A stretch of 64,000 bases of DNA from Candidatus Accumulibacter cognatus. GTDB lineage: Bacteria; Pseudomonadota; Gammaproteobacteria; Burkholderiales; Rhodocyclaceae. The translations under genes were made by a program, and so were the position numbers. This document shows positions 56,148 to 64,000 of the stretch, piece by piece. Position 1 is the stretch's first letter. Every line of letters starts with the position of its first letter. The notes under the pieces are model-generated. The model searched no databases. It saw only the letters and a list, made by a program, of their open reading frames with translations, and was not told the DNA's origin. Location: NCBI GenBank assembly GCA_013414765.1, contig CP058708.1, positions 3,095,553 to 3,159,552 on the forward strand, written 5' to 3'.

Positions 56148-56902
56148 GTCTTTCGGAAAAGGAAATCCGCGAAATCGTTGAGGCGCTACGTCGCCTGACT
56201 CCTGCGCAACAGACATGGGTCAGGTCGGCTATCCATGCGTTTGGGGCGGCTTGCCAATTCGACCGCGCCTCTGATTCCGATGTGGTAACGGATGCTGTTC
56301 TTGCCTTCCTTGGTGATCGCTTGTTGAGCCACCACGCAGGGAGCCGGCAGGCCCTGAGTAAAGATCGATTCGAGTTTACGTTTGAGTCTGCGCTAAACGC
56401 CTCTGGCATTCCGGCCCAGCTCGTGAAAAGCCGGACGAACCGAGGCCACGACATGACCATTCGTGGAATTCCGGTCAGCCTCAAGACAGAAGCCGCGGCC
56501 AATATCAAGGACGAATCGATCCACGTCAGCAAGTGGATGGAGCTTGGCCGGGGTGAATGGAAATTGCCTCTGCTGCGGGATTTGTTCCTTGAGCACATGC
56601 AAAGCTATGACCGCATCTTCACACTCCGACGCCTGAAAGATGACGGTGCCAAGATCCGCTACGAACTTGTCGAGATCCCCAAAAAGCTGTTGCTCGAAGC
56701 CGAGAACTGCGAACTAGAGGTTTGCGCGGACAGCAGACAGAAACCGCGGCCGGGCTACGGTTATGTCAAGGATGCAAGTGGGCAGCTCAAGTATTCGCTG
56801 TATTTTGATGGGGGCACTGAGCGCAAGCTCCAAATCAAACACCTGCGAAAAGACCTCTGCAAGGTGCACGCGACTTGGATTTTTGGCTCAGCGCCCGCGT
56901 AA
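56144..56902 (+). CDS. SmaI-like type II restriction endonuclease
   Basis: The 252-residue protein closely resembles R.SmaI as I recall it: SRTNRGHDMTIRGIPVSLKT, IHVSKWMELGRGEWKLPLL, YELVEIPKKLLLEAE, KPRPGYGYV-type PRPGYGYVKDASG and SLYFDGGTERKLQIKHLRKD. SmaI cuts CCCGGG to blunt ends; the same or a related site is predicted. The D-x-n-LKTE stretch (GHDMTIRGIPVSLKTEA) probably supplies the metal-binding core. GTG start overlaps the controller gene. It converges on and overlaps the methylase gene by 15 bp. Confidence 0.88.
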   Translation: MSLSEKEIREIVEALRRLTPAQQTWVRSAIHAFGAACQFDRASDSDVVTDAVLAFLGDRLLSHHAGSRQALSKDRFEFTFESALNASGIPAQLVKSRTNRGHDMTIRGIPVSLKTEAAANIKDESIHVSKWMELGRGEWKLPLLRDLFLEHMQSYDRIFTLRRLKDDGAKIRYELVEIPKKLLLEAENCELEVCADSRQKPRPGYGYVKDASGQLKYSLYFDGGTERKLQIKHLRKDLCKVHATWIFGSAPA

Positions 56903-57781
56903 CAACCGTTCACGCGCCAGTTCTGCATATTCCGCGTTCAGCTCAATACCGACGCACTCCCTGCCCAGCTCATTGCAAACAACGCCAGTAGTCCCTGACC
57001 CGAAGAAGGGGTCAAGTACCCGGCCATTCTCGCGGGAACCTGCCGTTACGCAGAGGCGAACGAGCGCCCGCGGATAGACGGCAAAGTGACTGCCAGGGTA
57101 AGGCTCGGTATTGATGTTCCAGACAGTGCGCCGGTTCTTCGACTTCTGTTTAGGGTCCGCCGCAGTTTCCATGATCGCTTGCCAGTCGTAGTAATACTGC
57201 TCTGACTTGGAAAACAGGAACACGTATTCATGGGCGCGGGTCGGGCGATCCTTCACGCTTTCAGGCTGGCAGTTGGGCTTGTTCCAGATAATGTCCGTGC
57301 GCAGATACCAGCCGTCTGCCTGAAGGGCTAACGCCAACCGCCAAGGAACGCCGATCAAGTCTTTCGGCTTCAAACCCTCGGGCGTCGGGGCACGATAATC
57401 CATTGCCCGCCCCTTGTTCTTGGCGTCAGCATCCCGCCAGGTCCTGCCCCCGGAGGTGTAGCTGTCACCGATGTTCAGCCACAGGGTGCCGTCATCGGCG
57501 AGGGTGCGCCGAACCTCCCGGAACAGGCGCACGAGGTCCGCAATGTACTCATCAACCGTAGTCTCTGCACCGATCTGCCCGTCGATGCCGTAATCTCTCA
57601 ACCCCCAGTACGGGGGTGAGGTCACGACGCACTCAAAGTGCCCCTCGGGCATCTCGTGCAGGATTCGGCGAGCGTCGCCCACGACAATTTCGCAGCGATT
57701 CGTCGTTCTTTCAGCCAGTTGAGCCCCCAGCGTTCTAAGGTCAGCATCAAACAAGTCGAATACTTGGGTAGTTTCATCCAT
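56888..57781 (-). CDS. N4-cytosine DNA methyltransferase (modification partner)
   Basis: A beta-class m4C methylase of 297 residues: catalytic TSPPYWGLRDYGIDGQIGAE (TSPPY) in the N-terminal half and the SAM-binding DPFFGSGTTGVVCNELGREC in the C-terminal half. Its length and motif order suit M.SmaI-like enzymes, which protect CCCGGG. It is transcribed toward the endonuclease gene from its own promoter, independent of the C-box, allowing early expression. Confidence 0.92.
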   Translation of the reverse strand: MDETTQVFDLFDADLRTLGAQLAERTTNRCEIVVGDARRILHEMPEGHFECVVTSPPYWGLRDYGIDGQIGAETTVDEYIADLVRLFREVRRTLADDGTLWLNIGDSYTSGGRTWRDADAKNKGRAMDYRAPTPEGLKPKDLIGVPWRLALALQADGWYLRTDIIWNKPNCQPESVKDRPTRAHEYVFLFSKSEQYYYDWQAIMETAADPKQKSKNRRTVWNINTEPYPGSHFAVYPRALVRLCVTAGSRENGRVLDPFFGSGTTGVVCNELGRECVGIELNAEYAELARERLLRGR

Positions 57782-57820
57782 AATGACGGTATTTCAATGA
57801 GTTAGCGCCAGAACCAATTG
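57782..57820 (+). repeat. Direct repeat, left copy
   Basis: AATGACGGTATTTCAATGAG and the following 19 bases recur at 58031-58070 with two substitutions and one extra base. This copy abuts the methylase start codon, so it probably overlaps that gene's promoter. The pair frames the region to the right of the restriction-modification genes. Confidence 0.85.
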
Positions 57821-57934
57821 ACCCTGGAGGGGTTGTGCCCATGAGATATTTGCTACTTATAGTATTCATACCCTGCCCATCTGTCAAGGCCGAGTGCAAG
57901 GCCCAACAGGGCAAATTTGTTCTAACAGCCCACC

Positions 57935-58036
57935 GTCATTCCCGCGTATGCCGGAATCCAGATTCGTTCATCCGATTAAAATGTTAAAGGAACCGTTTGA
58001 GAAACGAACTGGATTCCGGATCAAGTCCGGAATGAC
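57935..58036. repeat. MITE-like inverted repeat, about 100 bp
   Basis: The left arm (GTCATTCCCGCGTATGCCGG... to ATTCGTT, 57935-57968) is an imperfect inverted repeat of the right arm (58003-58036), with a short AT-rich centre. GTCATTCC...GGAATCCAG arms are a widespread type of small non-coding bacterial repeat. No coding content. Confidence 0.8.
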
Positions 58037-58070
58037 AGTATTTCAATGAGTGAGCGCCAGAACCAATTTG
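58031..58070 (+). repeat. Direct repeat, right copy
   Basis: Second copy of the 39-bp unit at 57782-57820; it begins inside the right end of the inverted repeat. A shorter GTGCAAGGCCCAA match follows here and at about 57895, suggesting a local duplication of about 250 bp. Confidence 0.85.
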
Positions 58071-58155
58071 CCGTGCAAGGCCCAAAACGCCGACAAAAAC
58101 GCCCAACGAGCCGTTCCAGCGTACGCATTAAAGCGCGCCGCTGAGCTCGAACGTG

Positions 58156-58193
58156 CGCATGCCCGGCGCCGAGGCTGCCAGGCCGGTAATGAA
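58156..58193 (+). repeat. Short duplicate of the parE 3' region
   Basis: CGCATGCCCGGCGCCGAGGC and the next 18 bases match parE 55473-55510 with two mismatches. In parE this encodes RMPGAEAARPVMN. Here it is isolated, just beyond the restriction-modification island, and is a scar of the event that placed the island next to parE. Confidence 0.85.
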
Positions 58194-58222
58194 TGGATCC
58201 GACCCTTTACTGAGGATTGCTC

Positions 58223-58762
58223 TTGATTGCCCTGATCTATGCCCATCCGCATCCGGCGCGGTCACGCGCCAATCGCGTGCTGCTCGAAGCGGCGCGCACC
58301 GTGCCGTCGGTGATCGTCCGCTCGCTGTACGACCGCTATCCGGATTTCGAGATCGATGTCGAGGCCGAACGCAAACTGCTGATCGAATCCCGGCTGATCG
58401 TCTGGCAGCACCCGTGCATGTGGTACTCGGCACCGGCATTGCAAAAACTCTGGTTCGACACGGTGCTCACCGAAGGCTGGGCGATTGGCGAAGGCGGCAC
58501 CGCGCTGGTCGGCAAGTCGTGCCTGTGGGTGACGACCACCGGCGCAACGTCGGAGGGCTACTCGCCAGGGGGAACGCACCGCTTTCCGTTCACCGCCTTC
58601 GCGCCGGCCCTGGAAATGACCGCGCGTTTCTGCGGCATGCACTGGTTGCCGCCGCAAGTCGTGCACGGCGCGCATCTGATCGATGAGGCCACCCTGCAAC
58701 AGCATGCCGCGCAGTATCGGCAGCGGCTACTCGATTTTGTTGCGGAGGTCGAGCATGGCTGA
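58223..58762 (+). CDS. kefF: KefF-like NAD(P)H quinone oxidoreductase
   Basis: A flavodoxin-like subunit of the glutathione-gated K+/H+ antiporter: LIYAHPHPARSRANRVLLEA, QHPCMWYSAPALQKLWFDTV and TTTGATSEGYSPGGTHRFPF are typical. TTG 58223 has GAGG seven bases upstream and is preferred over the TTG two codons earlier. Its end overlaps the kefC start by eight bases. It binds and activates the antiporter at the membrane. Confidence 0.92.
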   Translation: MIALIYAHPHPARSRANRVLLEAARTVPSVIVRSLYDRYPDFEIDVEAERKLLIESRLIVWQHPCMWYSAPALQKLWFDTVLTEGWAIGEGGTALVGKSCLWVTTTGATSEGYSPGGTHRFPFTAFAPALEMTARFCGMHWLPPQVVHGAHLIDEATLQQHAAQYRQRLLDFVAEVEHG

Positions 58763-60548
58763 CTCCCTGTTGCGCGACGCCCTGGTCTACCTCGGCGCGG
58801 CGGTCGTCTGCGTCCCGATCGCCAAGCAGAGCGGCCTCGGCTCGGTCCTCGGCTATCTGATTGCCGGTGCGCTGATCGGCCCGTGGGGACTCAGGCTGGT
58901 CGGCCACGTCGAATCGACGCTGCATTTCGCGGAGTTCGGCGTCGTGCTGATGTTGTTTCTGATCGGGCTCGAACTCGAGCTGAAGCGTCTGGTCGAGATG
59001 CGCCGTGCGGTATTCGGTGGCGGCACGCTGCAAATGGTCGTGTGTGGCGCAGCCCTGGCGCTCGGCTTGATCGCGCTCGGTCTGAGCTGGCAGGCAGCCC
59101 TCGCCGCCGGTCTGGCGCTGGCGCTGTCGTCCACGGCGATCGCCGTGCAAACGATGAACGAACGCAACGTGATGGCGGCGCCGGTCGGCCGCAGTGCTTT
59201 CGCCGTGCTGTTGTTCCAGGATATTGCGGCGATTCCATTGATTGCCCTGGTGCCATTTCTGGGGGCGGCCGGTGGCGAAGGCGGCAGCGGCTGGCTGGGC
59301 GCCGGCAAGGCGATGGCCGCGATCGTTGGCGTGGTGATCATCGGCCGCTTTCTGACGCGCCCGCTGATGCGCCTGATCGCCCAATCCGAAGTCCGCGAGA
59401 TCTTCACCGCTTTCGCCTTGTTGCTGGTGATCGGCATTGCCCTGCTGATGGCCGGCGCCGGCCTGTCGATGGCCCTTGGGGCCTTCCTGGCAGGGGTTTT
59501 GCTGGCCAGTTCCGAGTACCGGCATGCCCTTGAAAGCGATATCGCGCCGTTCAAGGGGCTGTTGCTCGGGCTCTTCTTCATAGCCGTCGGGATGTCGATC
59601 GACTTCGGCCAGGTCATCGCGCGCCCCGGCCTGCTGGCGATACTGGTGGTCGGTCTGCTCGTGCTCAAGGGGAGCATGCTCGCACTGATCGCGCCGCGCC
59701 TGGAGGTTCCGCGCTCGGAACGCTGGCTGTTCGCGGCGCTGCTGGCGCAGGCGGGCGAGTTTGCCTTCGTCGTCTTCGGCGTGGCACGCACGGCAGGTGT
59801 CCTGCCGAGTGTCTGGGAAGGCCTGCTGACGGCGGCCGTGGCGCTGTCGATGGCCGCCACGCCGTTGCTGCTGATCGCTTTCGATCGTCTGACCGCGCGC
59901 CGTGCGCAGACGCAGCGCGAAGCCGATGCCATCGACGACGACAGCGCGGCAGTGATCATCGCCGGTATGGGGCGTTACGGGCAGATCGTCGGCCGCGTGC
60001 TGCTGGCGCAGGGGATTCACATCACCGTGCTCGATCACGATCCCGATCAGATCGATATCCTGCGCAAGTTCGGCTACCAGGTCTTCTATGGCGACGCCAC
60101 GCGCCTGGACCTGCTGGCTGCGGCAGGGGCCGCCAAGGCAAAGCTGCTGGTCGTCGCCATCGACGATGTGGCCGACAGCCTGGCCCTGATCGACCTGGTC
60201 AGGGAGAGCTTTCCGAACCTGGCCATCGTCGCGCGCGCGCGCAACGTGCGGCACTGGCTGGAACTGGCCGATCGCGGGGTGACCGCGATCGAACGCGAGA
60301 CCTTCGAGTCGTCACTGAGGAGCGCCCGTGCGGCCCTGACCGTGTTGGGCGTCGAACCCTATGAAGCGCGCGAGATTGCCGAGGCGTTTCGCCGGCAGAA
60401 CCTGATCACGCTCAACGCCCTGTTGCCGCACTTCCACGACGAGGCCAGGACGGTCGCGATTGCCAAGAGTGGCCGGGAAGAACTCGAAGAAAACCTGCGC
60501 CGCGATCACGAGGCTCGCCAGAAGGCCGGCGCCCGCGGCTGGCATTGA
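58755..60548 (+). CDS. kefC: Glutathione-gated K+/H+ antiporter KefC/KefB
   Basis: A CPA2-family antiporter of 597 residues. About 12 membrane segments (from LLRDALVYLGAAVVCVPIAK; LALALSSTAIAVQTMNERN; LLFQDIAAIPLIALVPFLG) are followed by an RCK/TrkA-N domain VIIAGMGRYGQIVGRVLLAQ from about residue 395. It protects cells from electrophiles by acidifying the cytoplasm. Coupled to kefF. Confidence 0.93.
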   Translation: MADSLLRDALVYLGAAVVCVPIAKQSGLGSVLGYLIAGALIGPWGLRLVGHVESTLHFAEFGVVLMLFLIGLELELKRLVEMRRAVFGGGTLQMVVCGAALALGLIALGLSWQAALAAGLALALSSTAIAVQTMNERNVMAAPVGRSAFAVLLFQDIAAIPLIALVPFLGAAGGEGGSGWLGAGKAMAAIVGVVIIGRFLTRPLMRLIAQSEVREIFTAFALLLVIGIALLMAGAGLSMALGAFLAGVLLASSEYRHALESDIAPFKGLLLGLFFIAVGMSIDFGQVIARPGLLAILVVGLLVLKGSMLALIAPRLEVPRSERWLFAALLAQAGEFAFVVFGVARTAGVLPSVWEGLLTAAVALSMAATPLLLIAFDRLTARRAQTQREADAIDDDSAAVIIAGMGRYGQIVGRVLLAQGIHITVLDHDPDQIDILRKFGYQVFYGDATRLDLLAAAGAAKAKLLVVAIDDVADSLALIDLVRESFPNLAIVARARNVRHWLELADRGVTAIERETFESSLRSARAALTVLGVEPYEAREIAEAFRRQNLITLNALLPHFHDEARTVAIAKSGREELEENLRRDHEARQKAGARGWH

Positions 60549-60687
60549 GGGCAATCGGGCGCTTCGAGCCCGTGCCCGTACCGGCCTCAGCCCACCGAAT
60601 GGTTCTTCCAGCCCGCCGCTGTCCAGGGTGTGCGGGGTGATCCCGGCGGCTCGGGCGGCGGGTGATCGAATCCTCGTCCCTTCCCCG

Positions 60688-63351
60688 TCACGCCTTCTCG
60701 GGCGGGTTCAACGACAGACTCAGATCGAGCGTGCCGCGATCGGCTCCGGTGGTGACGGTGAAACCGAGACTGCGCGCGAGACGCTGCATGCGCAGGTTTC
60801 CGTCCAGGGTCTCGCCGCGCAACTCGGCGATGCCGCGGCTTCGGCAGTAGCCGAGCAGGCATTGCAGCAACAGCTTGCCCAGTCCTTGGCCCTTGATGGC
60901 CGAAGCGACAACGATGGCAAAGTCCGCGAACGTACTGCCGGGATTGGCCACGGCCCGCACCTCACCGAGCGCATGCCCGGTGCCATCGTTCCCACGCTCG
61001 ATGGCGACCAAGGCCATCTCGCGGTCGTAGTCGATCTGGGAAAAGCGGGCCAGACGGGCACGCGGCAGGCTCTTGATCGAGTTGAAGAAACGCATGCGCG
61101 AATCCTCGGGAGCCAGCGAATTGAGCAGTTCGCCGAGCATGTTTTCATCCTCCGGTCGAATCGGCCGGATCAGGAGCCGGCGACCCTGCCAATCCACGGG
61201 CTGTTCGAGTTCCTTCGGATAGGGGCCGACCGCGAAGCGGCGATGGCCGAGTCTGCCTGCGCTCTGCCCGACGCCGATACGCGCGCCCAGCACGACGACC
61301 CCCGAGGCCTCGGCGTGCAGCGGGTCGAGGTCGATGCCTGTCACCTCATCGAGGTCGGTGAGCAGTTGCGAAAGACGGACCAGGGCATTGCTCACGGCGG
61401 CGTGCAGCGCCGGACGATCCTCTTCCGGCAATCCCTCGGCGAAACCGCTGCGGGTCACCAGATCACCGGCCAGGATCAGGTTGAGTGGCGGCAGGGCAAC
61501 CACCAGGCGGCCGCCACGAAAACCCGTGGCCAATGCCGGGCCAAGGAAAATCACCGGACCGAACACCGGATCGTCGGCGACGCCCAGACGCAGTGCGGGC
61601 GCGCCACTGCGGGCCGCACCCGGTCGCAGCCGGTAAGCACCGACGCGGCTGCCAGGCTGCTGGGTACGTACACGGCGGCGAAGGTCGCGCGCCGCGATGC
61701 GGATCTCCGCCGGCGACCGCAGACCCGCAGCACCCTCCGGAAACTCTGCTCCACTGGCCAGCAGCAGGGCGAGATCGACCGGGTAGCCGATCGCATCGGC
61801 GCAGGCAATCGCCTTGTCGATACTGCCAGCCAGAGGATGCTCGCCAACGGCCAGACCATAGGCCTGCAACAGTCGTCTTGCCTGACGTACCGATAGCTGG
61901 CCCGCACCAGCCGCCATCGCTTCGCCGAGGGCGCTGCGGGCGGCTTCCATGTCCGGTGAGAAACCCTCCGCGAGCGATGGCGGTATCTGCATCAGCAAGC
62001 GGCGATTGCGCCGATAGCTGACAACGCCGAGAAAGACCGTGATCGCCATTTCCGGCGACTCATGGCTCAACATGCCTTGTGCCGCCATGATCTGTTGCGC
62101 CTCCAGCATGGCGGCGCCGCCCACCCAACAGGTGAAGATATTGTGATCGCTTTTCCGGGACACCTCGCAGATTGCCGCGGCGACTTCGGCACTGGGGGCA
62201 AACGGGGAGGGCGAAAAGACGGTCAGGACATTCTCGGTATGCTCGTCGGCCAGTACAGTTGCCAGCACGGCTCCCCAGTTCGTCGCCGTGATGTCCGCCG
62301 GCAACGCCAACGGATTCGAGAGTATTGAACGCGTCTGCAACAGTTCTTCAAGACGCTTGAGGGTGGCCGGCGACAGCCTGCCGAGCTGGCCGCCGGAACG
62401 TGTCAACCGGTCGCCGGCTATCCGCCCCAGGCCATGACCGTTGGCCAGGATGGTCAGACTCTCGCCGCGCAAGCGGCGCACCCGCGCCATCGCCTCGACG
62501 GCGGCGAACAGGTCCCCGAGCGTATCGATGCGCACCCAGCCTGCACGATGCAGGGCCGCTTCGTAAACATCGTTGGCGGTGAATGGCCCGCTGCTCTGCG
62601 CTCTGCCCTGCCGCGGGCCACCGCGGATGGTCACCACCGGCTTGTTGCGTGCGGCGGCACGGGCGGCCGACATGAACTTGCGGCCGGCCGTGACCTCATC
62701 GAACTGCACCAGGATCGACTCGGTATCGGGGTCCGCCGCCAGCCAGTCGAGCACGTCGGCGAGGTCGACATCGAGGCTGGCGCCCAGGTGGAGCACCGTC
62801 GAGAAGCCGATTCCCTTGCTGTAGGCGCGATCGAGCACGGCCGCCGTCACGGCGGTCGACTGCGCGACCAGGGCAATCTTCCCAGGCTTGATCGAAACGG
62901 GGGTCGCGCTAGCGTTAAGCCCTCTTGCCGGCACCACGAGACCGCCGCTGCCCGGCCCAAGAACGCGCATCAGATACGGCTGGGCGGCTTCGAGAATGGC
63001 CTTGCGCGCCGTCGCGATCGTCCCATTGCTCATCTTGTGCCACATCCACGGGCCGACGATCACCGCGCGGGTACCGCGCGCGCCGAGTTGGGCGATGATC
63101 GGCGGCACCTGCTCCAGTGAGGCGCAAATGATCGCCAGATCGGGCACCCCGTCGAGTTCGCCGAGGCGGACCTCGTCACCCATGAAGAACAGGGCGCGTT
63201 TCCTGGCGCTGACCGACATGACCGTACCATTGAATCCGCCCGCCGCGAGGTTGGCCAGCACCACTTCGGCGTAGCGACTCGGCTCGTCAGGCTCGGCGAC
63301 CACCGCCACCGAGGCGGGACGAAAGAGGAATTCAAGGTTTCGGACAGTCAT
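60688..63351 (-). CDS. Pat-like fusion of NDP-forming acyl-CoA synthetase and GNAT acetyltransferase
   Basis: 887 residues. The N-terminal part is the acyl-CoA synthetase (NDP-forming) type: a CoA-binding FRPASVAVVAEPDEPSRYAE, succinyl-CoA-ligase-like domains and an ATP-grasp region (SVRQARRLLQAYGLAV). The C-terminal GNAT domain has VDWQGRRLLIRPIRPEDENM and IVVASAIKGQGLGKLLLQCL. PatZ/Pat enzymes acetylate and switch off acetyl-CoA synthetase and other proteins. The synthetase half is usually catalytically silent and senses ligands. An intact single frame. Confidence 0.9.
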   Translation of the reverse strand: MTVRNLEFLFRPASVAVVAEPDEPSRYAEVVLANLAAGGFNGTVMSVSARKRALFFMGDEVRLGELDGVPDLAIICASLEQVPPIIAQLGARGTRAVIVGPWMWHKMSNGTIATARKAILEAAQPYLMRVLGPGSGGLVVPARGLNASATPVSIKPGKIALVAQSTAVTAAVLDRAYSKGIGFSTVLHLGASLDVDLADVLDWLAADPDTESILVQFDEVTAGRKFMSAARAAARNKPVVTIRGGPRQGRAQSSGPFTANDVYEAALHRAGWVRIDTLGDLFAAVEAMARVRRLRGESLTILANGHGLGRIAGDRLTRSGGQLGRLSPATLKRLEELLQTRSILSNPLALPADITATNWGAVLATVLADEHTENVLTVFSPSPFAPSAEVAAAICEVSRKSDHNIFTCWVGGAAMLEAQQIMAAQGMLSHESPEMAITVFLGVVSYRRNRRLLMQIPPSLAEGFSPDMEAARSALGEAMAAGAGQLSVRQARRLLQAYGLAVGEHPLAGSIDKAIACADAIGYPVDLALLLASGAEFPEGAAGLRSPAEIRIAARDLRRRVRTQQPGSRVGAYRLRPGAARSGAPALRLGVADDPVFGPVIFLGPALATGFRGGRLVVALPPLNLILAGDLVTRSGFAEGLPEEDRPALHAAVSNALVRLSQLLTDLDEVTGIDLDPLHAEASGVVVLGARIGVGQSAGRLGHRRFAVGPYPKELEQPVDWQGRRLLIRPIRPEDENMLGELLNSLAPEDSRMRFFNSIKSLPRARLARFSQIDYDREMALVAIERGNDGTGHALGEVRAVANPGSTFADFAIVVASAIKGQGLGKLLLQCLLGYCRSRGIAELRGETLDGNLRMQRLARSLGFTVTTGADRGTLDLSLSLNPPEKA

Positions 63352-63538
63352 GATTACCTGCGATGGGGGTGGTCTCGATGTTCGCCGAATACCTCGGCTA
63401 CGAGAGAATCAAAGGTGACAAGCCGACAATCAGCGTTGAAAAACGGCAACAAGATCGTCGGAGAAATAATGGTTCTGGGGCATCCATCGAACAAGGCACT
63501 TCGACGAACACGTTCATTCGCATCCAAAGTCCGACAGG

Positions 63539-63565
63539 TTGCCAGCGTACGCGAGCCGCTATAAT
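63539..63565 (+). promoter_or_regulatory. Candidate promoter of the CBS-domain gene
   Basis: A perfect TATAAT (63560-63565) is preceded by TTGCCA (63539-63544) at a 15-bp spacing, shorter than ideal. It lies 25 bp before the first possible ATG. Confidence 0.5.
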
Positions 63566-63589
63566 GGCAGCGATCGCTGTTGAAGCGAC

Positions 63590-64000
63590 ATGGCGTCGGA
63601 CGAGAAGAAGAACATGTTTGCGGTCTATGGTTTGAGTGGTCCAATCTACCAGGGTACCTTCGAAGGCCTCAAGGATGTCGCCGGGGTTCATCGGGGAGCT
63701 GCTGTCCGACCCATTGCCGAGGGCGAGCCGGCACCCGTCTTCAGCGCTCCCGTGGCGCAGGCCGTGAGCGCTTACCGGGAAATGCTGCGCAGCGATCCTG
63801 AGCGGGGTCCGCTGTACCATGCCTATCAGATCATGCAACGGCAGATCGTCTCGGTGACCAGCAGCGATCCCGTCGAGCGGGCGTTTCGGATACTGCTCGA
63901 ACGCCGCATCCACCAGGCGCCGGTGCTCGACCCGACTTACCGACTGGTGGGTATCGTCAGTGAGCGCGACCTGCTGACCGTTGTCAACGTCGAAGACGGG
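63590..64000 (+). CDS. CBS-domain protein (cut by window end)
   Basis: At least 137 residues are visible. After a short N-terminal part (MFAVYGLSGPIYQGTFEGLK) comes a CBS motif: VTSSDPVERAFRILLERRIH, then QAPVLDPTYRLVGIVSERDL. CBS pairs bind adenine nucleotides and regulate attached enzymes or transporters. ATG 63590 and ATG 63614 are both possible; the latter has GAGAAG upstream. The rest of the gene is outside the window. Confidence 0.8.
   Translation, partial: MASDEKKNMFAVYGLSGPIYQGTFEGLKDVAGVHRGAAVRPIAEGEPAPVFSAPVAQAVSAYREMLRSDPERGPLYHAYQIMQRQIVSVTSSDPVERAFRILLERRIHQAPVLDPTYRLVGIVSERDLLTVVNVEDG

Noticed and set aside
58590-60254. 554-codon minus-strand frame opposite kefC
   Set aside because: Gln/His/Arg-rich shadow of the antiporter gene.
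60460-61896. 478-codon plus-strand frame opposite the Pat-like gene
   Set aside because: Shadow frame without domains; the opposite strand encodes a complete fusion protein.

Overview
The window is a high-GC chromosomal segment that looks betaproteobacterial. The lolA-ftsK-crp/fnr-trxB-smr block, EF-P with the EpmA/EpmB lysylation enzymes, a PEP-CTERM protein and abundant CRISPR and mobile DNA suggest a Rhodocyclales, 'Candidatus Accumulibacter'-like organism. That assignment is inference from gene content; there is no rRNA here to confirm it. Ordinary core regions (0.4-7.5 kb, 38-45 kb, 51.8-55.6 kb, 58.2-64 kb) alternate with accessory islands. || 0.3-7.5 kb: tRNA-Val with its own promoter and terminator, lolA, ftsK, a CRP/FNR regulator with an FNR-like box upstream, trxB, a Smr-domain protein and an ADP-ribosylglycohydrolase. 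|| 7.5-14.2 kb: a CRISPR adaptation module made of a reverse transcriptase-Cas1 fusion, two tandem cas2 genes, a leader and an array of 21 spacers. The distal repeat is cut by a decayed IS. The spacers are much lower in GC than the host. One, read antisense, gives an 11-residue stretch resembling the WExxPxSFxxD motif of ssRNA-phage maturation proteins, and two others overlap on one target. || 14.2-17.8 kb: a yefM-yoeB toxin-antitoxin pair, a histidine phosphatase, a DUF6398 protein, then a second adaptation module (cas2 plus a cas1 whose 5' half was removed at an IS junction). || 17.8-28.1 kb: a scrambled insertion zone with an ABC ATPase, a frameshifted amino-acid permease, remnants of a methyltransferase, IS982, a group II intron and an RHS gene, a second copy of the IS, and in the middle an intact RiPP cluster: SnoaL-like secreted protein, W-x-N repeat precursor with a Tat-like leader, Cys-rich partner and radical SAM/SPASM maturase. 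|| 28.1-37.9 kb: a complete type III-A (Csm) interference operon on the minus strand: CARF/winged-helix protein (NE0113 family), CARF-HEPN protein (TM1812 family), cas10, csm2, csm3, csm4, csm5, cas6. It is followed by one solitary CRISPR repeat against the IS end. The simplest reading is that csm-cas6-array-cas1-cas2 was once continuous and was broken by IS-mediated rearrangement, leaving the RT-Cas1 module as the intact adaptation machinery. The shared 3' end of the two repeat types would let one Cas6/Csm complex use both arrays. || 38.2-45 kb: dienelactone hydrolase, AhpD-like enzyme, Fe-type alcohol dehydrogenase with a monooxygenase-fold protein, efp-epmA facing epmB, and a secreted ATP-dependent DNA ligase. 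|| 45-53.5 kb: a 1,632-residue RTX/cadherin-like protein and a PEP-CTERM protein lie between a decayed and an intact copy of nupC. || 53.6-58.2 kb: parE, then a SmaI-like restriction-modification island (controller protein with its operator, REase, m4C methylase) bounded by repeats and a short parE duplicate. || 58.2-64 kb: kefF-kefC, a Pat-like acyl-CoA synthetase/acetyltransferase, and a CBS-domain gene cut by the window end.
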